Program-made: the position numbers and the translations under genes
Notes under the pieces: model-generated
Seen by the model: only the letters and a program-made list of their open reading frames with translations
Database searches by the model: none
What the model was told of the DNA's origin: nothing
Part shown: positions 9,219-17,167 of the stretch, one piece after another
Numbering within the stretch: the stretch's first letter is position 1
How the letters are laid out: each line of letters opens with the position of its first letter
DNA from: Geobacter sp. UBA698
Lineage (GTDB): Bacteria; Desulfobacterota; Desulfuromonadia; Geobacterales; Pseudopelobacteraceae
Direction: 5' to 3'
NCBI GenBank assembly: GCA_002298925.1
Contig: DBMM01000028.1
Coordinates: 1,395-65,394 of the forward strand
Length of the DNA: 64,000 nt

Positions 9219-9414
9219 CGGAAAAAGGATTACTGCGACAAGGTGGAAAAGCGGATAAAAGTCACACCCCCTCCCCGCTGCTGGAGCTTGAGGAAAACGA
9301 CGCGAAGGGGTTGGAGAAGGCGGGGGAGTGAGGCTTGATGATGGGAAAACAGGGGAGTGTCCCGCTTTATTCCCTCTTTATTCCCCATGGATATGTTAGG
9401 AGGGAATCTGACCT
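9219..9414. other. Gap between the ATPase and the Ehr small subunit
   Basis: No complete gene. An open stretch ends PLLELEENDAKGLEKAGE and a stop at about 9331, which may be the tail of a deleted gene; I do not recognise it. An AGGAGG ribosome-binding site for the small subunit lies near 9399. The sequence between 7874 and 9414 is what separates genes that are adjacent in operon 2. Confidence 0.4.
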
Positions 9415-9933
9415 ATGCTGAGAATACTGCACCAGATATTTCGAACCGGGGTGGTGACCGAGCCGTTGCCGGAACAGGTGGAAGCGGAGCTGGCCCACGT
9501 GGGCGGCCGGCTCGAAGAGGCTATCAGGCGGCGCTTCCACCGCAGCCTCGTGATCCGCGAGGTGGATGCCGGCTCGTGCAACGGCTGCGAGCTGGAGATC
9601 ATCGCCATGAACAACCCGATCTACAACTGTGAACGTTATGGCATCCAGTTTACGGCGTCGCCCCGCTTTGCCGACTTGCTGCTCGTCACCGGGCCGGTAT
9701 CGATCAATATGGAGATTGCCCTCAAACGCACCTACGACGCCACTCCCACCCCCAAACTGGTCGTAGCGGTTGGTGATTGTGGCTGCCATGGCGGGATCTT
9801 CGGCGAAAGCTATGCCTCACTCGGGAGTGTAAGTAACGTCATACCGGTTGATGCCAGCATTCCCGGCTGTCCGCCGACACCGTTCGACCTGCTGAATGGC
9901 ATCCTCCGACTGATTGACGGGCATCAGCCTTGA
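9415..9933 (+). CDS. Ehr complex 1, HyfI/NuoB-like small subunit
   Basis: 172 residues, NuoB/HycG/HyfI family. Cluster ligands are intact: C55 and C58 in SCNGCELEI, C122 in VGDCGCHGG, and C152 in PGCPPTPFDLLNG, which together would bind the [4Fe-4S] cluster nearest the large-subunit active site. So this subunit keeps its electron-transfer cluster although the large subunit has lost its metal site. An AGGAGG lies 12-17 bases upstream of the ATG. Unlike its counterpart in operon 2 it has no ferredoxin-like N-terminus. Confidence 0.9.
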   Translation: MLRILHQIFRTGVVTEPLPEQVEAELAHVGGRLEEAIRRRFHRSLVIREVDAGSCNGCELEIIAMNNPIYNCERYGIQFTASPRFADLLLVTGPVSINMEIALKRTYDATPTPKLVVAVGDCGCHGGIFGESYASLGSVSNVIPVDASIPGCPPTPFDLLNGILRLIDGHQP

Positions 9934-9965
9934 TAGCAGCATCAGCGGGAATTGGTAGCGGTTTA

Positions 9966-11972
9966 TTACTTTGAACCGACGATTATCAGAAGAATCAAGG
10001 TGAGTAAGGTGTACAGGATGTAGAGGTGAAGTTGACCGTGCTGTAGTCTTCGTATGGGCAGGAATTTCTCATAGATGCGGGCGAGGAGGGGGAGATAGAT
10101 CCTTTCAAGGACGGCTTCGGGCACATGGCTTTCAAAATGGGGTGTGGCAGGGAATGAACCGATGATGTGCGGTGCGTGACGCTCGGGTCGCAGAACACCC
10201 GCAAAGAGTTTTACCAGCATGGCGGCAAAGGATGATGCACTGTATTGCATCTTGCTGGTCGGAGCAAGATAGCCGCATCCCCAGGTGGCGGATGTTGTGA
10301 CGGCCGAGCGGTGAAGACGACGGCGATACAACAACCAACTCAGCAGAGAGAGCATGAGAAGAGTAACTGCCAGGATTGTTATCCACCCTAGAGGCGCTAC
10401 AGTACCTAATGTCGGTACGTCAGCCGATGGGGGCAACCAGCTGGTAACTGCCGATTCGAGTAACGGTGCAACTGCTACAGGGAAACAGCCGATAACAAGG
10501 CAGACGAGTGACAGAATCATCATGGGCAGCAGCATTGTCCACTTTGCCTCATGGATGGATGTCGGGAGAGGCGAGCGAGGGACTCCGAGAAAGACAATAC
10601 CGACAACCTTGACGAAACAAGCGACCGCCAGACCGCCGATCAGGGCCAGGGCCGGAGCGGCGAGGGCGGTTCCGATGGCTCCTGCACCACTGCCGGAAAT
10701 AGTTCCGTTGAAGAATCCCAAGTAGATCAGGAATTCACTGACAAAACCGTTGAGTGGCGGCAGTCCGCAAATCGCCACGGCGCCGATAATGAACGATACG
10801 GTGGTCCAGGGCATGGGACGAAGCAGTCCTCCCATGCGATCGATCTCCCGGGTTGCTGCCGAATGGATGGCAGAACCGGCGCCAAGAAAAAGAAGCGCCT
10901 TGAAGGTGGCATGGTTCAGCACGTGCAGGAGCGCGCCGGCCAATCCCAGCAGAATAAGGATTGATGAGCCGGTAGCCGCACCAATCAATGCCGTGCCGAT
11001 CCCCATGGTGATAATACCGATGTTCTCTATACTGTGATAGGCCAACAGCCGCTTGAGGTCATGCTGACCCAGGGCAAAGAGCACTCCGACGATCCCCGAC
11101 ACCATGCCGAGGACCATCATGACTATGCCCCACCAGAGCGGTATCCCCGTAAAAAACGATAAGGTGCGCACCAGACCGTAGATGCCGATCTTGAGGATGA
11201 CACCGGACATGATGGCGGATACGTGACTGGGGGCATTGGCGTGAGCAGACGGAAGCCAGATGTGAAGCGGCATGAGCCCGGCCTTGAAGCCGAACCCGAA
11301 CAGGGCAACCAGAAATATAACGGTGGCGAGCGGCATCGTTGCGGTCAGCGCGCCGGCATCAGGGAATATGAAGCTGCCGGAGATGTTCTTCAACAATGCG
11401 AACAGGGCAAACAGGGCCAGAGTTCCCGTATGGGTGCAGATCATGTAGAGAGTACCGGCGTCACGAACGTCGGGCATGTGGTCTTCTGTGGTGAGAACGA
11501 AATAGGCGGCAAGCGCCATTATCTCCCAGGCCAGCAGAAACAGGCCGGCCGAGCGCGACATGATGACGAAGAGCATGGATGACACCAGCAGTCCGAAAAA
11601 AAAAGTCAATTTTCGGACTGTGCGGGGATTGTTCGGGGCAGGCCAGTAATCCAGGGCATAGATGCTGCAACAGGCAGACACGATCAGTATCGGCAGGGCA
11701 AAGAAGGCGGTGAGCGGGTCTAATCCGCATTCAACCGGGCCGAAAGGGAACGGCCAGGCCAGCTGATAGGTTACGTTTCGACGATGGAGCAGCGTCATGA
11801 CGGCACCGACAAGCCCTCCCGCAGCCGCGACAAGCATTGTCAGTGTCGCGATGCGCTGGCCAAGGGTCGGGTTCAGAAAGCGCACCAGGAGTGGGGCACC
11901 TGAAAGAGCAGACAATAGTGCCGCTCCTATGAGGAGCATGGCAGGCAGGTTTGCCGTCAGGTCAACGGTCAT
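9966..11972 (-). CDS. Third HyfB-like membrane subunit, coupled to an EIIA protein
   Basis: A 668-residue HyfB/NuoL-like antiporter-type protein with the key residues kept: the glutamate in LAWEIMALAAYFVL and the lysine in GFGFKAGLMPLHIWLPSAHA. Its C-terminus (RRLQHGQLHLYILY) is closer to the HyfB of operon 2 than to that of operon 1. It is convergent with operon 1, ending 32 bases after the small-subunit stop. Its ATG overlaps the stop of the upstream HTH-EIIA gene by four bases. No HyfC, E, F, G or I partner accompanies it, so it may exchange into an Ehr complex or act alone (inference). Confidence 0.88.
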   Translation of the reverse strand: MTVDLTANLPAMLLIGAALLSALSGAPLLVRFLNPTLGQRIATLTMLVAAAGGLVGAVMTLLHRRNVTYQLAWPFPFGPVECGLDPLTAFFALPILIVSACCSIYALDYWPAPNNPRTVRKLTFFFGLLVSSMLFVIMSRSAGLFLLAWEIMALAAYFVLTTEDHMPDVRDAGTLYMICTHTGTLALFALFALLKNISGSFIFPDAGALTATMPLATVIFLVALFGFGFKAGLMPLHIWLPSAHANAPSHVSAIMSGVILKIGIYGLVRTLSFFTGIPLWWGIVMMVLGMVSGIVGVLFALGQHDLKRLLAYHSIENIGIITMGIGTALIGAATGSSILILLGLAGALLHVLNHATFKALLFLGAGSAIHSAATREIDRMGGLLRPMPWTTVSFIIGAVAICGLPPLNGFVSEFLIYLGFFNGTISGSGAGAIGTALAAPALALIGGLAVACFVKVVGIVFLGVPRSPLPTSIHEAKWTMLLPMMILSLVCLVIGCFPVAVAPLLESAVTSWLPPSADVPTLGTVAPLGWITILAVTLLMLSLLSWLLYRRRLHRSAVTTSATWGCGYLAPTSKMQYSASSFAAMLVKLFAGVLRPERHAPHIIGSFPATPHFESHVPEAVLERIYLPLLARIYEKFLPIRRLQHGQLHLYILYTLLTLILLIIVGSK

Positions 11973-12655
11973 GAGACGCCTTTGCCGATATCATTTTCAA
12001 TTTCCAGAATGGCAGTCATGATCGCCTCGGAGTTGCATTGCTTGCCGAGAATGTCACGCAAGCGTTGATCACGCAGACAGTAAGCCAGTTTTGAGAGCAG
12101 ATGCAGATGCATCCTGATGGTCGGCGAGATGATAGTGAACAGTATCTGTACCGGCTTGCCGTCTAGCGCCCCGAAGTCAACCGGCTCCGAGAGGAAGCAG
12201 AGGGCGATCTTCGGAACGGGCAACTGCACCAGGATCGGATTGCGCACATGTGGAATGGCGATACCATCGCCGACTGCAGTTGTTCCCATGGCTTCACGTG
12301 CCAGGAGCACCTGCAGGATGAATTCGGGATCGATCTCCGGCGGCAGGTCCAGGATCGCCACGGTATTTCGCAGTACCGTTTCCTTGTCGTCACCAGGAAA
12401 ACCACAATGGATGCCTCCGGCATGCAACGCCTGGCTCAAGGTCGGCAAGGGACAATTATCCGCATCAGGCATCTTGTACAGGGCCGGATTAACCTTTATT
12501 CCGCGCTCCGTTGCCCATTCCAACAGGTCCACCGGGTTGATCCGGTAGTCTCCGTGGATAGACTCTGCTGGCAGATTGTCTTTTTTAATCCAGCGCACAA
12601 CGGTTTTTTCATCAACATTCAGAGCCAGTGCGGCCTCGGACGGTTCAAGCAGCAT
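11969..12655 (-). CDS. HTH-PTS EIIA (PtsN-like) regulatory protein
   Basis: 228 residues. Residues 1-50 form an excisionase/MerR-like helix-turn-helix (SEAALALNVDEKTVVRWIKK, then a short wing and PVDLLEWA). Residues ~70-225 form a fructose/PtsN-type EIIA domain with the phosphorylatable histidine at 136 in GDGIAIPHVRNP. The design suggests a phosphorylation-sensitive regulator. It is translationally coupled (ATGA overlap) to the HyfB-like gene at 9966-11972, so an effect on that subunit or the Ehr complexes is likely but inferred. No other PTS gene is nearby. Confidence 0.82.
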   Translation of the reverse strand: MLLEPSEAALALNVDEKTVVRWIKKDNLPAESIHGDYRINPVDLLEWATERGIKVNPALYKMPDADNCPLPTLSQALHAGGIHCGFPGDDKETVLRNTVAILDLPPEIDPEFILQVLLAREAMGTTAVGDGIAIPHVRNPILVQLPVPKIALCFLSEPVDFGALDGKPVQILFTIISPTIRMHLHLLSKLAYCLRDQRLRDILGKQCNSEAIMTAILEIENDIGKGVS

Positions 12656-12718
12656 GATTTATCCTTATCCCTTTTATCGGGTATGTGCAAAATTGATGTT
12701 ACTACCTTATCCAGTTTG

Positions 12719-13084
12719 TCAGGGCTTAGGGTATCCCGGTGTTTCTTCGATGCCGAGTTGCAGACAGAGGGTCTTATCCACCTGACTCATGAGTGATTTG
12801 TTGATAAAGCCGAGTCGCTCACCAATCACGTTGGTCTTGTCGATGGTAATGAGGATATGGGAACTGATCTTGGCATCTCTTCCCAAGCCATCATCCGATG
12901 CCGGCAAGAATGTCTCGAAATCATAGATCTTTTCCAGACGGGTAAAACTCAGGGGAATAATGGTCACGACCGGAGAATACTCGTTGCTGATATTATTGCT
13001 CACCACCAGGCAGGGGCAAACCTCCGGTTCCTGCACATCTGCATGGGGCAGATTGACCGCATAGATACCACCGCGCTTAAACAT
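12719..13084 (-). CDS. PemK/MazF-family endoribonuclease toxin
   Basis: 121 residues. The fold is recognisable from MFKRGGIYAVNLPHADVQEP at the N-terminus, CLVVSNNISNEYSPVVTIIP in the middle, and a C-terminal M-x-Q-V-D-K-T region. Family members cleave mRNA and are neutralised by a partner encoded upstream. Its start overlaps the 3' end of the antitoxin gene by eight bases. It ends 63 bases before the HTH-EIIA gene, so read-through into that operon is possible. Confidence 0.82.
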   Translation of the reverse strand: MFKRGGIYAVNLPHADVQEPEVCPCLVVSNNISNEYSPVVTIIPLSFTRLEKIYDFETFLPASDDGLGRDAKISSHILITIDKTNVIGERLGFINKSLMSQVDKTLCLQLGIEETPGYPKP

Positions 13085-13313
13085 CCCGTTTCTCCGTTAC
13101 CGTTGATTCGAATTTTTTGAGCACCTCTTTCGTTTCCTCCGCAGTCGAGGTATACCCTTCAATCAGCCCTTTGTACGCCTTCTTTTTCACTTCTTCAAGT
13201 TTTTCCCTGGCAGCTTCCTCAAGGAACTGGCTCAATCCCCGCTGCCCATACAGTGCCTTGATATCGTCCACGATCGGGGTTGGCAATGTGATATTCAATC
13301 GCGTGTTCGGCAT
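13077..13313 (-). CDS. Ribbon-helix-helix antitoxin of the PemK/MazF pair
   Basis: 78 residues. The N-terminus MPNTRLNITLPTPIVDDIK is a ribbon-helix-helix DNA-binding segment, followed by a charged helical C-terminus (EETKEVLKKFESTV) that would bind the toxin. GGGAGAG precedes the ATG. The order antitoxin then toxin with a short overlap is typical of type II modules, which are normally autorepressed through the antitoxin. Confidence 0.8.
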   Translation of the reverse strand: MPNTRLNITLPTPIVDDIKALYGQRGLSQFLEEAAREKLEEVKKKAYKGLIEGYTSTAEETKEVLKKFESTVTEKRDV

Positions 13314-13489
13314 GACGGCACTCTCCCTTGCATATGCATGTGTCGCGAAATATTAGTAAGTAAGAATTGTTTTCTGCGACATTTGGCAAAAAAAAATTCG
13401 TTAATGCACTTTTCCTGCGTAGCAGGGTTGGATGTCTTCATAATTTTATTGACGTATGAGTATTTATACCATATTTTTATTGTAAGTGT

Positions 13490-13495
13490 TATAAT
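13490..13495 (+). promoter_or_regulatory. Candidate -10 box for Ehr operon 2
   Basis: TATAAT at 13490-13495 lies about 85 bases before the GTG at 13579 in an AT-rich 265-base gap. The -35 region at the right distance (TACCAT) is poor; an alternative pair is TTGACG (13449-13454) with TATTTT 17 bases on. I cannot choose between them. No -24/-12 element was found here. Confidence 0.35.
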
Positions 13496-13578
13496 TTTTT
13501 ACAACGTATAGAGATTTTATGCCGACCTGCAATCATATCTTACCTCGATATGAGCGAAAGGGTAGGTGTGAGGCATTC

Positions 13579-15564
13579 GTGTTTTTTTCCGTTGATCCGA
13601 CAATATGCCTTCTGGCCGCAGCAACACTCATGGCGTTCTCAGGAGTACCAGGTCTTGTGATGAACCGTCCTGTCTGGGGGCAGCGGATTGCCGCTGTTTT
13701 CGTTGTTGCGGCATCCATTGTCGGTGAGTTCGCCGTCATTTCTCTCCTTGGCGGCTCCCGGGGAGCTACCTTCCAGATTGACTGGCCACTGCCGTTCGGG
13801 CAGGCTCTTATGTCCGTCGATCTCCTCTCAACGATCTTCCTCCTGCCTCTCTTCCTGGTTTGCGGATGTGTCTCGGTATATTCAATCGCCTACTGGCCGG
13901 CCAGGGAACAGACCAGCGCCGGAAAACTTACGCTGTTTCTCGGGTTCTTTGCCGCAGCGATGGTCATGGTGGTCTTGGCCCGCCACGGCGTATTGTTTCT
14001 CATAGCCTGGGAGGTCATGGCCCTGTCGGCCTATTTCCTGCTGACGGCGGAGCAGCAGAGTTCCGAGGTGCAGCGAGTCGGGACGATCTATCTCATTGCC
14101 ACCCACACCGGCACCATGGCGCTGTTTGCAATGTTTTCGCTACTGCGCGGTGCAATCGGCACGTTCCAGTTTCCCGCATCACATTCTCTATCCCAGGCGG
14201 TGCCGGTTGCCTCGGTCATTATCATAACTGCCCTGATCGGCTTTGGCGGCAAGGCCGGTCTTATGCCTTTGCACTTCTGGCTCCCCGGGGCCCATGCCAA
14301 CGCCCCCAGCCATGTTTCAGCCATGATGTCCGGTTTGATGCTGAAGATGGGGGTCTATGGCATTCTGCGGACCATGTCGTTTTTTGACGCTCTGCCTGTC
14401 TGGCTGGGGTGGCTTATCCTCCTTTTGGGCACCTGGTCGGCGATAAACGGCATTGCCCTGGCAGCCGGCCAGCGTGACCTGAAACGACTCCTGGCCTGCA
14501 GCAGTATCGAGAATGTCGGTATTATCTTTATCGGCATCGGGCTGGCCGTTGTCGGCCTGCAGCTGCACGCTCCCTACCTCATCGTATGTGGTCTCTTTGG
14601 AGCCTTTATCCATATCATCAATCATGGTCTGTTCAAATCGCTCCTCTTTCTGGGGAGCGGGGTGCTGATCCATGCTGCCGGAACCCGTGAAATAGACCGC
14701 ATGGGCGGCCTGGCCCGGCGCATGCCGATCACGTCGCCGCTCTTCCTGATCGGCTCCCTTGCCATCTGCGGGCTGCCGCCGCTCAATGGTTTTGTGGGCG
14801 AACTGTTTCTCTACGTCGGGGCCATTACCGATGGCATCATCGCACCTTTGCCGCTGGCGGCCCTAGTGGCACCAGTGTTGGCGTTGGTCGGCGGATTGGC
14901 TGTCATTACCTTCGTCAAAATCTATGGGATCATCTTTCTTGGCGCTCCACGCTCTGTTGCAGCCGCTCACGGCCATGAAGCAACCAGGGCGATGACCGCT
15001 CCGATGGTTCTGCTGGCGCTCGGCTGTCTGGTTGCAGGCCTGGCGCCTGTGCTGCTGGTGCGATTGGTTACACCGGCGGTCGCTTTTTATGGTAACCTGG
15101 CCGCACCTGAAATTGCCCTGGTTACCGATCAGGTACCTCTTGTGCCACTCACGTTTGCCAATTGCCTGCTCATCATTCTTGTTCTGGTGATCGGAGCTGC
15201 ATACCTGTTGCGGCTGCGCAGGTTGCCCCGCTCCCTGGGGGCCACCTGGGGATGCGGCTATCCTGAACCAACAGCCAGAATGCAATATACCGGCACATCG
15301 TTCAGTGAGATGGTGGTGAATCTGTTAGGGGCAATCGTTGCCCCCAACCGCCGGAAGCCCATACTTGTTACAGCCATTCCTCCTGCTGACGCACGTTTTC
15401 ACTACACGGTGACTGAAACAGTGCTTGACCGGATTCTGACACCGCTCTTTCAAGGGGTCGGCCTGGCCTTTTCCTATCTCAGAAGGGTGCAGCATGGCCA
15501 GCTTCATATCTATGTGCTGTATATCTTTGCCACGCTGTGCGTTCTGATGGCCTGGACGCATTGA
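13579..15564 (+). CDS. Ehr complex 2, HyfB/NuoL-like antiporter-type membrane subunit
   Basis: About 661 residues from GTG 13579 (VFFSVDPTICLLAAATLMAF), chosen because TGAGG lies 5 bases upstream and the result aligns with the start of the HyfB-like protein at 9966-11972. An ATG at 13519 is possible but adds a non-hydrophobic leader. The conserved glutamate (IAWEVMALSAYFLL) and lysine (GFGGKAGLMPLHFWLPGAHA) are present, and the C-terminus has RRVQHGQLHIYVLY. First gene of the second Ehr operon, followed 44 bases later by the HyfC-like gene. Confidence 0.88.
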   Translation: MFFSVDPTICLLAAATLMAFSGVPGLVMNRPVWGQRIAAVFVVAASIVGEFAVISLLGGSRGATFQIDWPLPFGQALMSVDLLSTIFLLPLFLVCGCVSVYSIAYWPAREQTSAGKLTLFLGFFAAAMVMVVLARHGVLFLIAWEVMALSAYFLLTAEQQSSEVQRVGTIYLIATHTGTMALFAMFSLLRGAIGTFQFPASHSLSQAVPVASVIIITALIGFGGKAGLMPLHFWLPGAHANAPSHVSAMMSGLMLKMGVYGILRTMSFFDALPVWLGWLILLLGTWSAINGIALAAGQRDLKRLLACSSIENVGIIFIGIGLAVVGLQLHAPYLIVCGLFGAFIHIINHGLFKSLLFLGSGVLIHAAGTREIDRMGGLARRMPITSPLFLIGSLAICGLPPLNGFVGELFLYVGAITDGIIAPLPLAALVAPVLALVGGLAVITFVKIYGIIFLGAPRSVAAAHGHEATRAMTAPMVLLALGCLVAGLAPVLLVRLVTPAVAFYGNLAAPEIALVTDQVPLVPLTFANCLLIILVLVIGAAYLLRLRRLPRSLGATWGCGYPEPTARMQYTGTSFSEMVVNLLGAIVAPNRRKPILVTAIPPADARFHYTVTETVLDRILTPLFQGVGLAFSYLRRVQHGQLHIYVLYIFATLCVLMAWTH

Positions 15565-15608
15565 AGTATTGTTATGATCGTTTTCATCATCTGTGAGGAT
15601 GACCTTTT

Positions 15609-16517
15609 ATGACTGACATCATCATCCATTGTGCAGTGGCGCTGCTCTTCCCACCCCTTCTGCTGGGGGTAATCGGCAAGACCAAGGCGGCATTTGCCGG
15701 ACGGGTCGGGGCGCCATATTTCCAACCCTATTACGACCTGATCAAACTCTTCCGCAAAGGGTCGGTCTTCAGCGAGACCACCACCTGGGTCTTTCGAGCC
15801 GGTCCCGTGGTGACGCTGTCGGCAACGCTTATCGCCTGCCTGCTGATACCGCTGGGGCGCCATGCAGCGCCCATTTCTTTCAGCGGTGATCTGATTCTGT
15901 TTGCGTACCTGTTCGGGTTGTCACGCTTCTTCACTACCATCGCCGCCCTTGATACCGGCTCAAGCTTTGAAGGTATGGGCGCGGCCCGCGAGGTGACTTT
16001 TTCGTGCCTTGCTGAACCGACTCTATTTTTTACCCTGATCACGCTGGCGCGGATGAGTAAGTCCATCACCCTTTCGACCATTCTTACCCATCCCACACCC
16101 GCGACCTGGTTTGCTGCCGGAGCCAGCATGTTGCTGCTGGTAGGGGCACTCTTCATCATCCTCTTGGCGGAAAACTGCCGCATCCCCTTTGATGACCCCA
16201 ACACACACCTGGAATTGACCATGATCCACGAGGTAATGGTTCTGGATCACAGCGGACCCGCCTTTGGGATCATTCTCTATGGTGCAGCCTTGAAACTCTT
16301 TGTTCTCGGGGCGGTTTTCGTCAATGTCGCCCTGCCCATCGCCACTGGAAACGCTCTGGCGGACTGGGCAATCTTCATTGTCGCCATACTTGCCCTGGCG
16401 GTGACAATCGGCATTGTTGAGTCGGTCATGGCCAGATTGAGATTGGTGCGTATCCCGCAACTCCTGGTCGGGGCCACCATCCTGTCAGCCTTTGCCATGA
16501 TGCTGGTTTTGAGGTAA
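15609..16517 (+). CDS. Ehr complex 2, HyfC/NuoH-like membrane subunit
   Basis: A 302-residue NuoH/HyfC homologue. The signature LAENCRIPFDDPNTHLELTM, then I-H-E-V-M-V-L-D-H-S-G-P, is clear near residues 181-210. GSSFEGMGAAREVTFS near residue 120 matches GTAFGGMGSSREM in the operon 1 paralogue. It would anchor the peripheral subunits in the cytoplasmic membrane. GAGGATG lies upstream of the ATG. Confidence 0.9.
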   Translation: MTDIIIHCAVALLFPPLLLGVIGKTKAAFAGRVGAPYFQPYYDLIKLFRKGSVFSETTTWVFRAGPVVTLSATLIACLLIPLGRHAAPISFSGDLILFAYLFGLSRFFTTIAALDTGSSFEGMGAAREVTFSCLAEPTLFFTLITLARMSKSITLSTILTHPTPATWFAAGASMLLLVGALFIILLAENCRIPFDDPNTHLELTMIHEVMVLDHSGPAFGIILYGAALKLFVLGAVFVNVALPIATGNALADWAIFIVAILALAVTIGIVESVMARLRLVRIPQLLVGATILSAFAMMLVLR

Positions 16518-16521
16518 CCCT

Positions 16522-17163
16522 ATGAGTCTATTAGCTGATCAACTGCTGGTACTGGTGATGCTGATCAATCTGGTCATGCTCGGGACGAGCCGACTGATCT
16601 TTTCCATCCGTGCCGTCGCAGTCCAAGGGGTCATACTCGGTATTTTGCCCGGATTGATTCACCCTTTTTCCTTTCATCTGGCCGGCATAACTGCCGGTAT
16701 CATCCTGGCCAAAGGGATTGTCATCCCGTATTTTATCAGTAATGCCGTCCGCAAGGCCCAGATCAGACGCGAAGTGGAGCCATTCATCGGCTATGTGCCG
16801 ACCCTGCTTCTCGGCGCCGTATTCACAGCACTTTCATTCGCTTTTGCCGAAAAACTGCCGCTCGCGCCCGAACACAAGGACCTTCTGTTCGTTCCGGCCT
16901 CCATCGCTACCCTGTTGACCGGCTTTTTGCTCCTCACAACACGGCGCAAGGCTATTTCCCAGGTTATTGGTTATCTGGTGATGGAAAACGGGATTTTCGT
17001 GTTCGGCCTGTTGTTGACCGAGGCCATGCCGGTCATGGTGGAGGCTGGTGCACTGCTCGATCTTCTGGTGGGGATATTTGTCATGGGAATTGTCATCAAC
17101 CATATCAGCCGGGAATTTTCATCCATCGATACATCCCGCCTGCAAACCCTCAAGGAGGAGTAG
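16522..17163 (+). CDS. Ehr complex 2, HyfE-like membrane subunit
   Basis: 213 residues with about six hydrophobic segments, paralogous to 4160-4825. The NuoK-like part contains QVIGYLVMENGIFVFGLLLT with the conserved membrane glutamate, followed by MPVMVEAGALLDLLVGIFVM. It starts four bases after the HyfC-like stop. Its end (LKEE) carries the AGGAG used by the next gene. Confidence 0.88.
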   Translation: MSLLADQLLVLVMLINLVMLGTSRLIFSIRAVAVQGVILGILPGLIHPFSFHLAGITAGIILAKGIVIPYFISNAVRKAQIRREVEPFIGYVPTLLLGAVFTALSFAFAEKLPLAPEHKDLLFVPASIATLLTGFLLLTTRRKAISQVIGYLVMENGIFVFGLLLTEAMPVMVEAGALLDLLVGIFVMGIVINHISREFSSIDTSRLQTLKEE

Positions 17164-17167
17164 CTGC

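Noticed and set aside
9254..9331. Tail of an unknown gene before the Ehr small subunit
   Set aside because: Only about 18 sensible codons (PLLELEENDAKGLEKAGE) and no recognisable family; too little to call a pseudogene.
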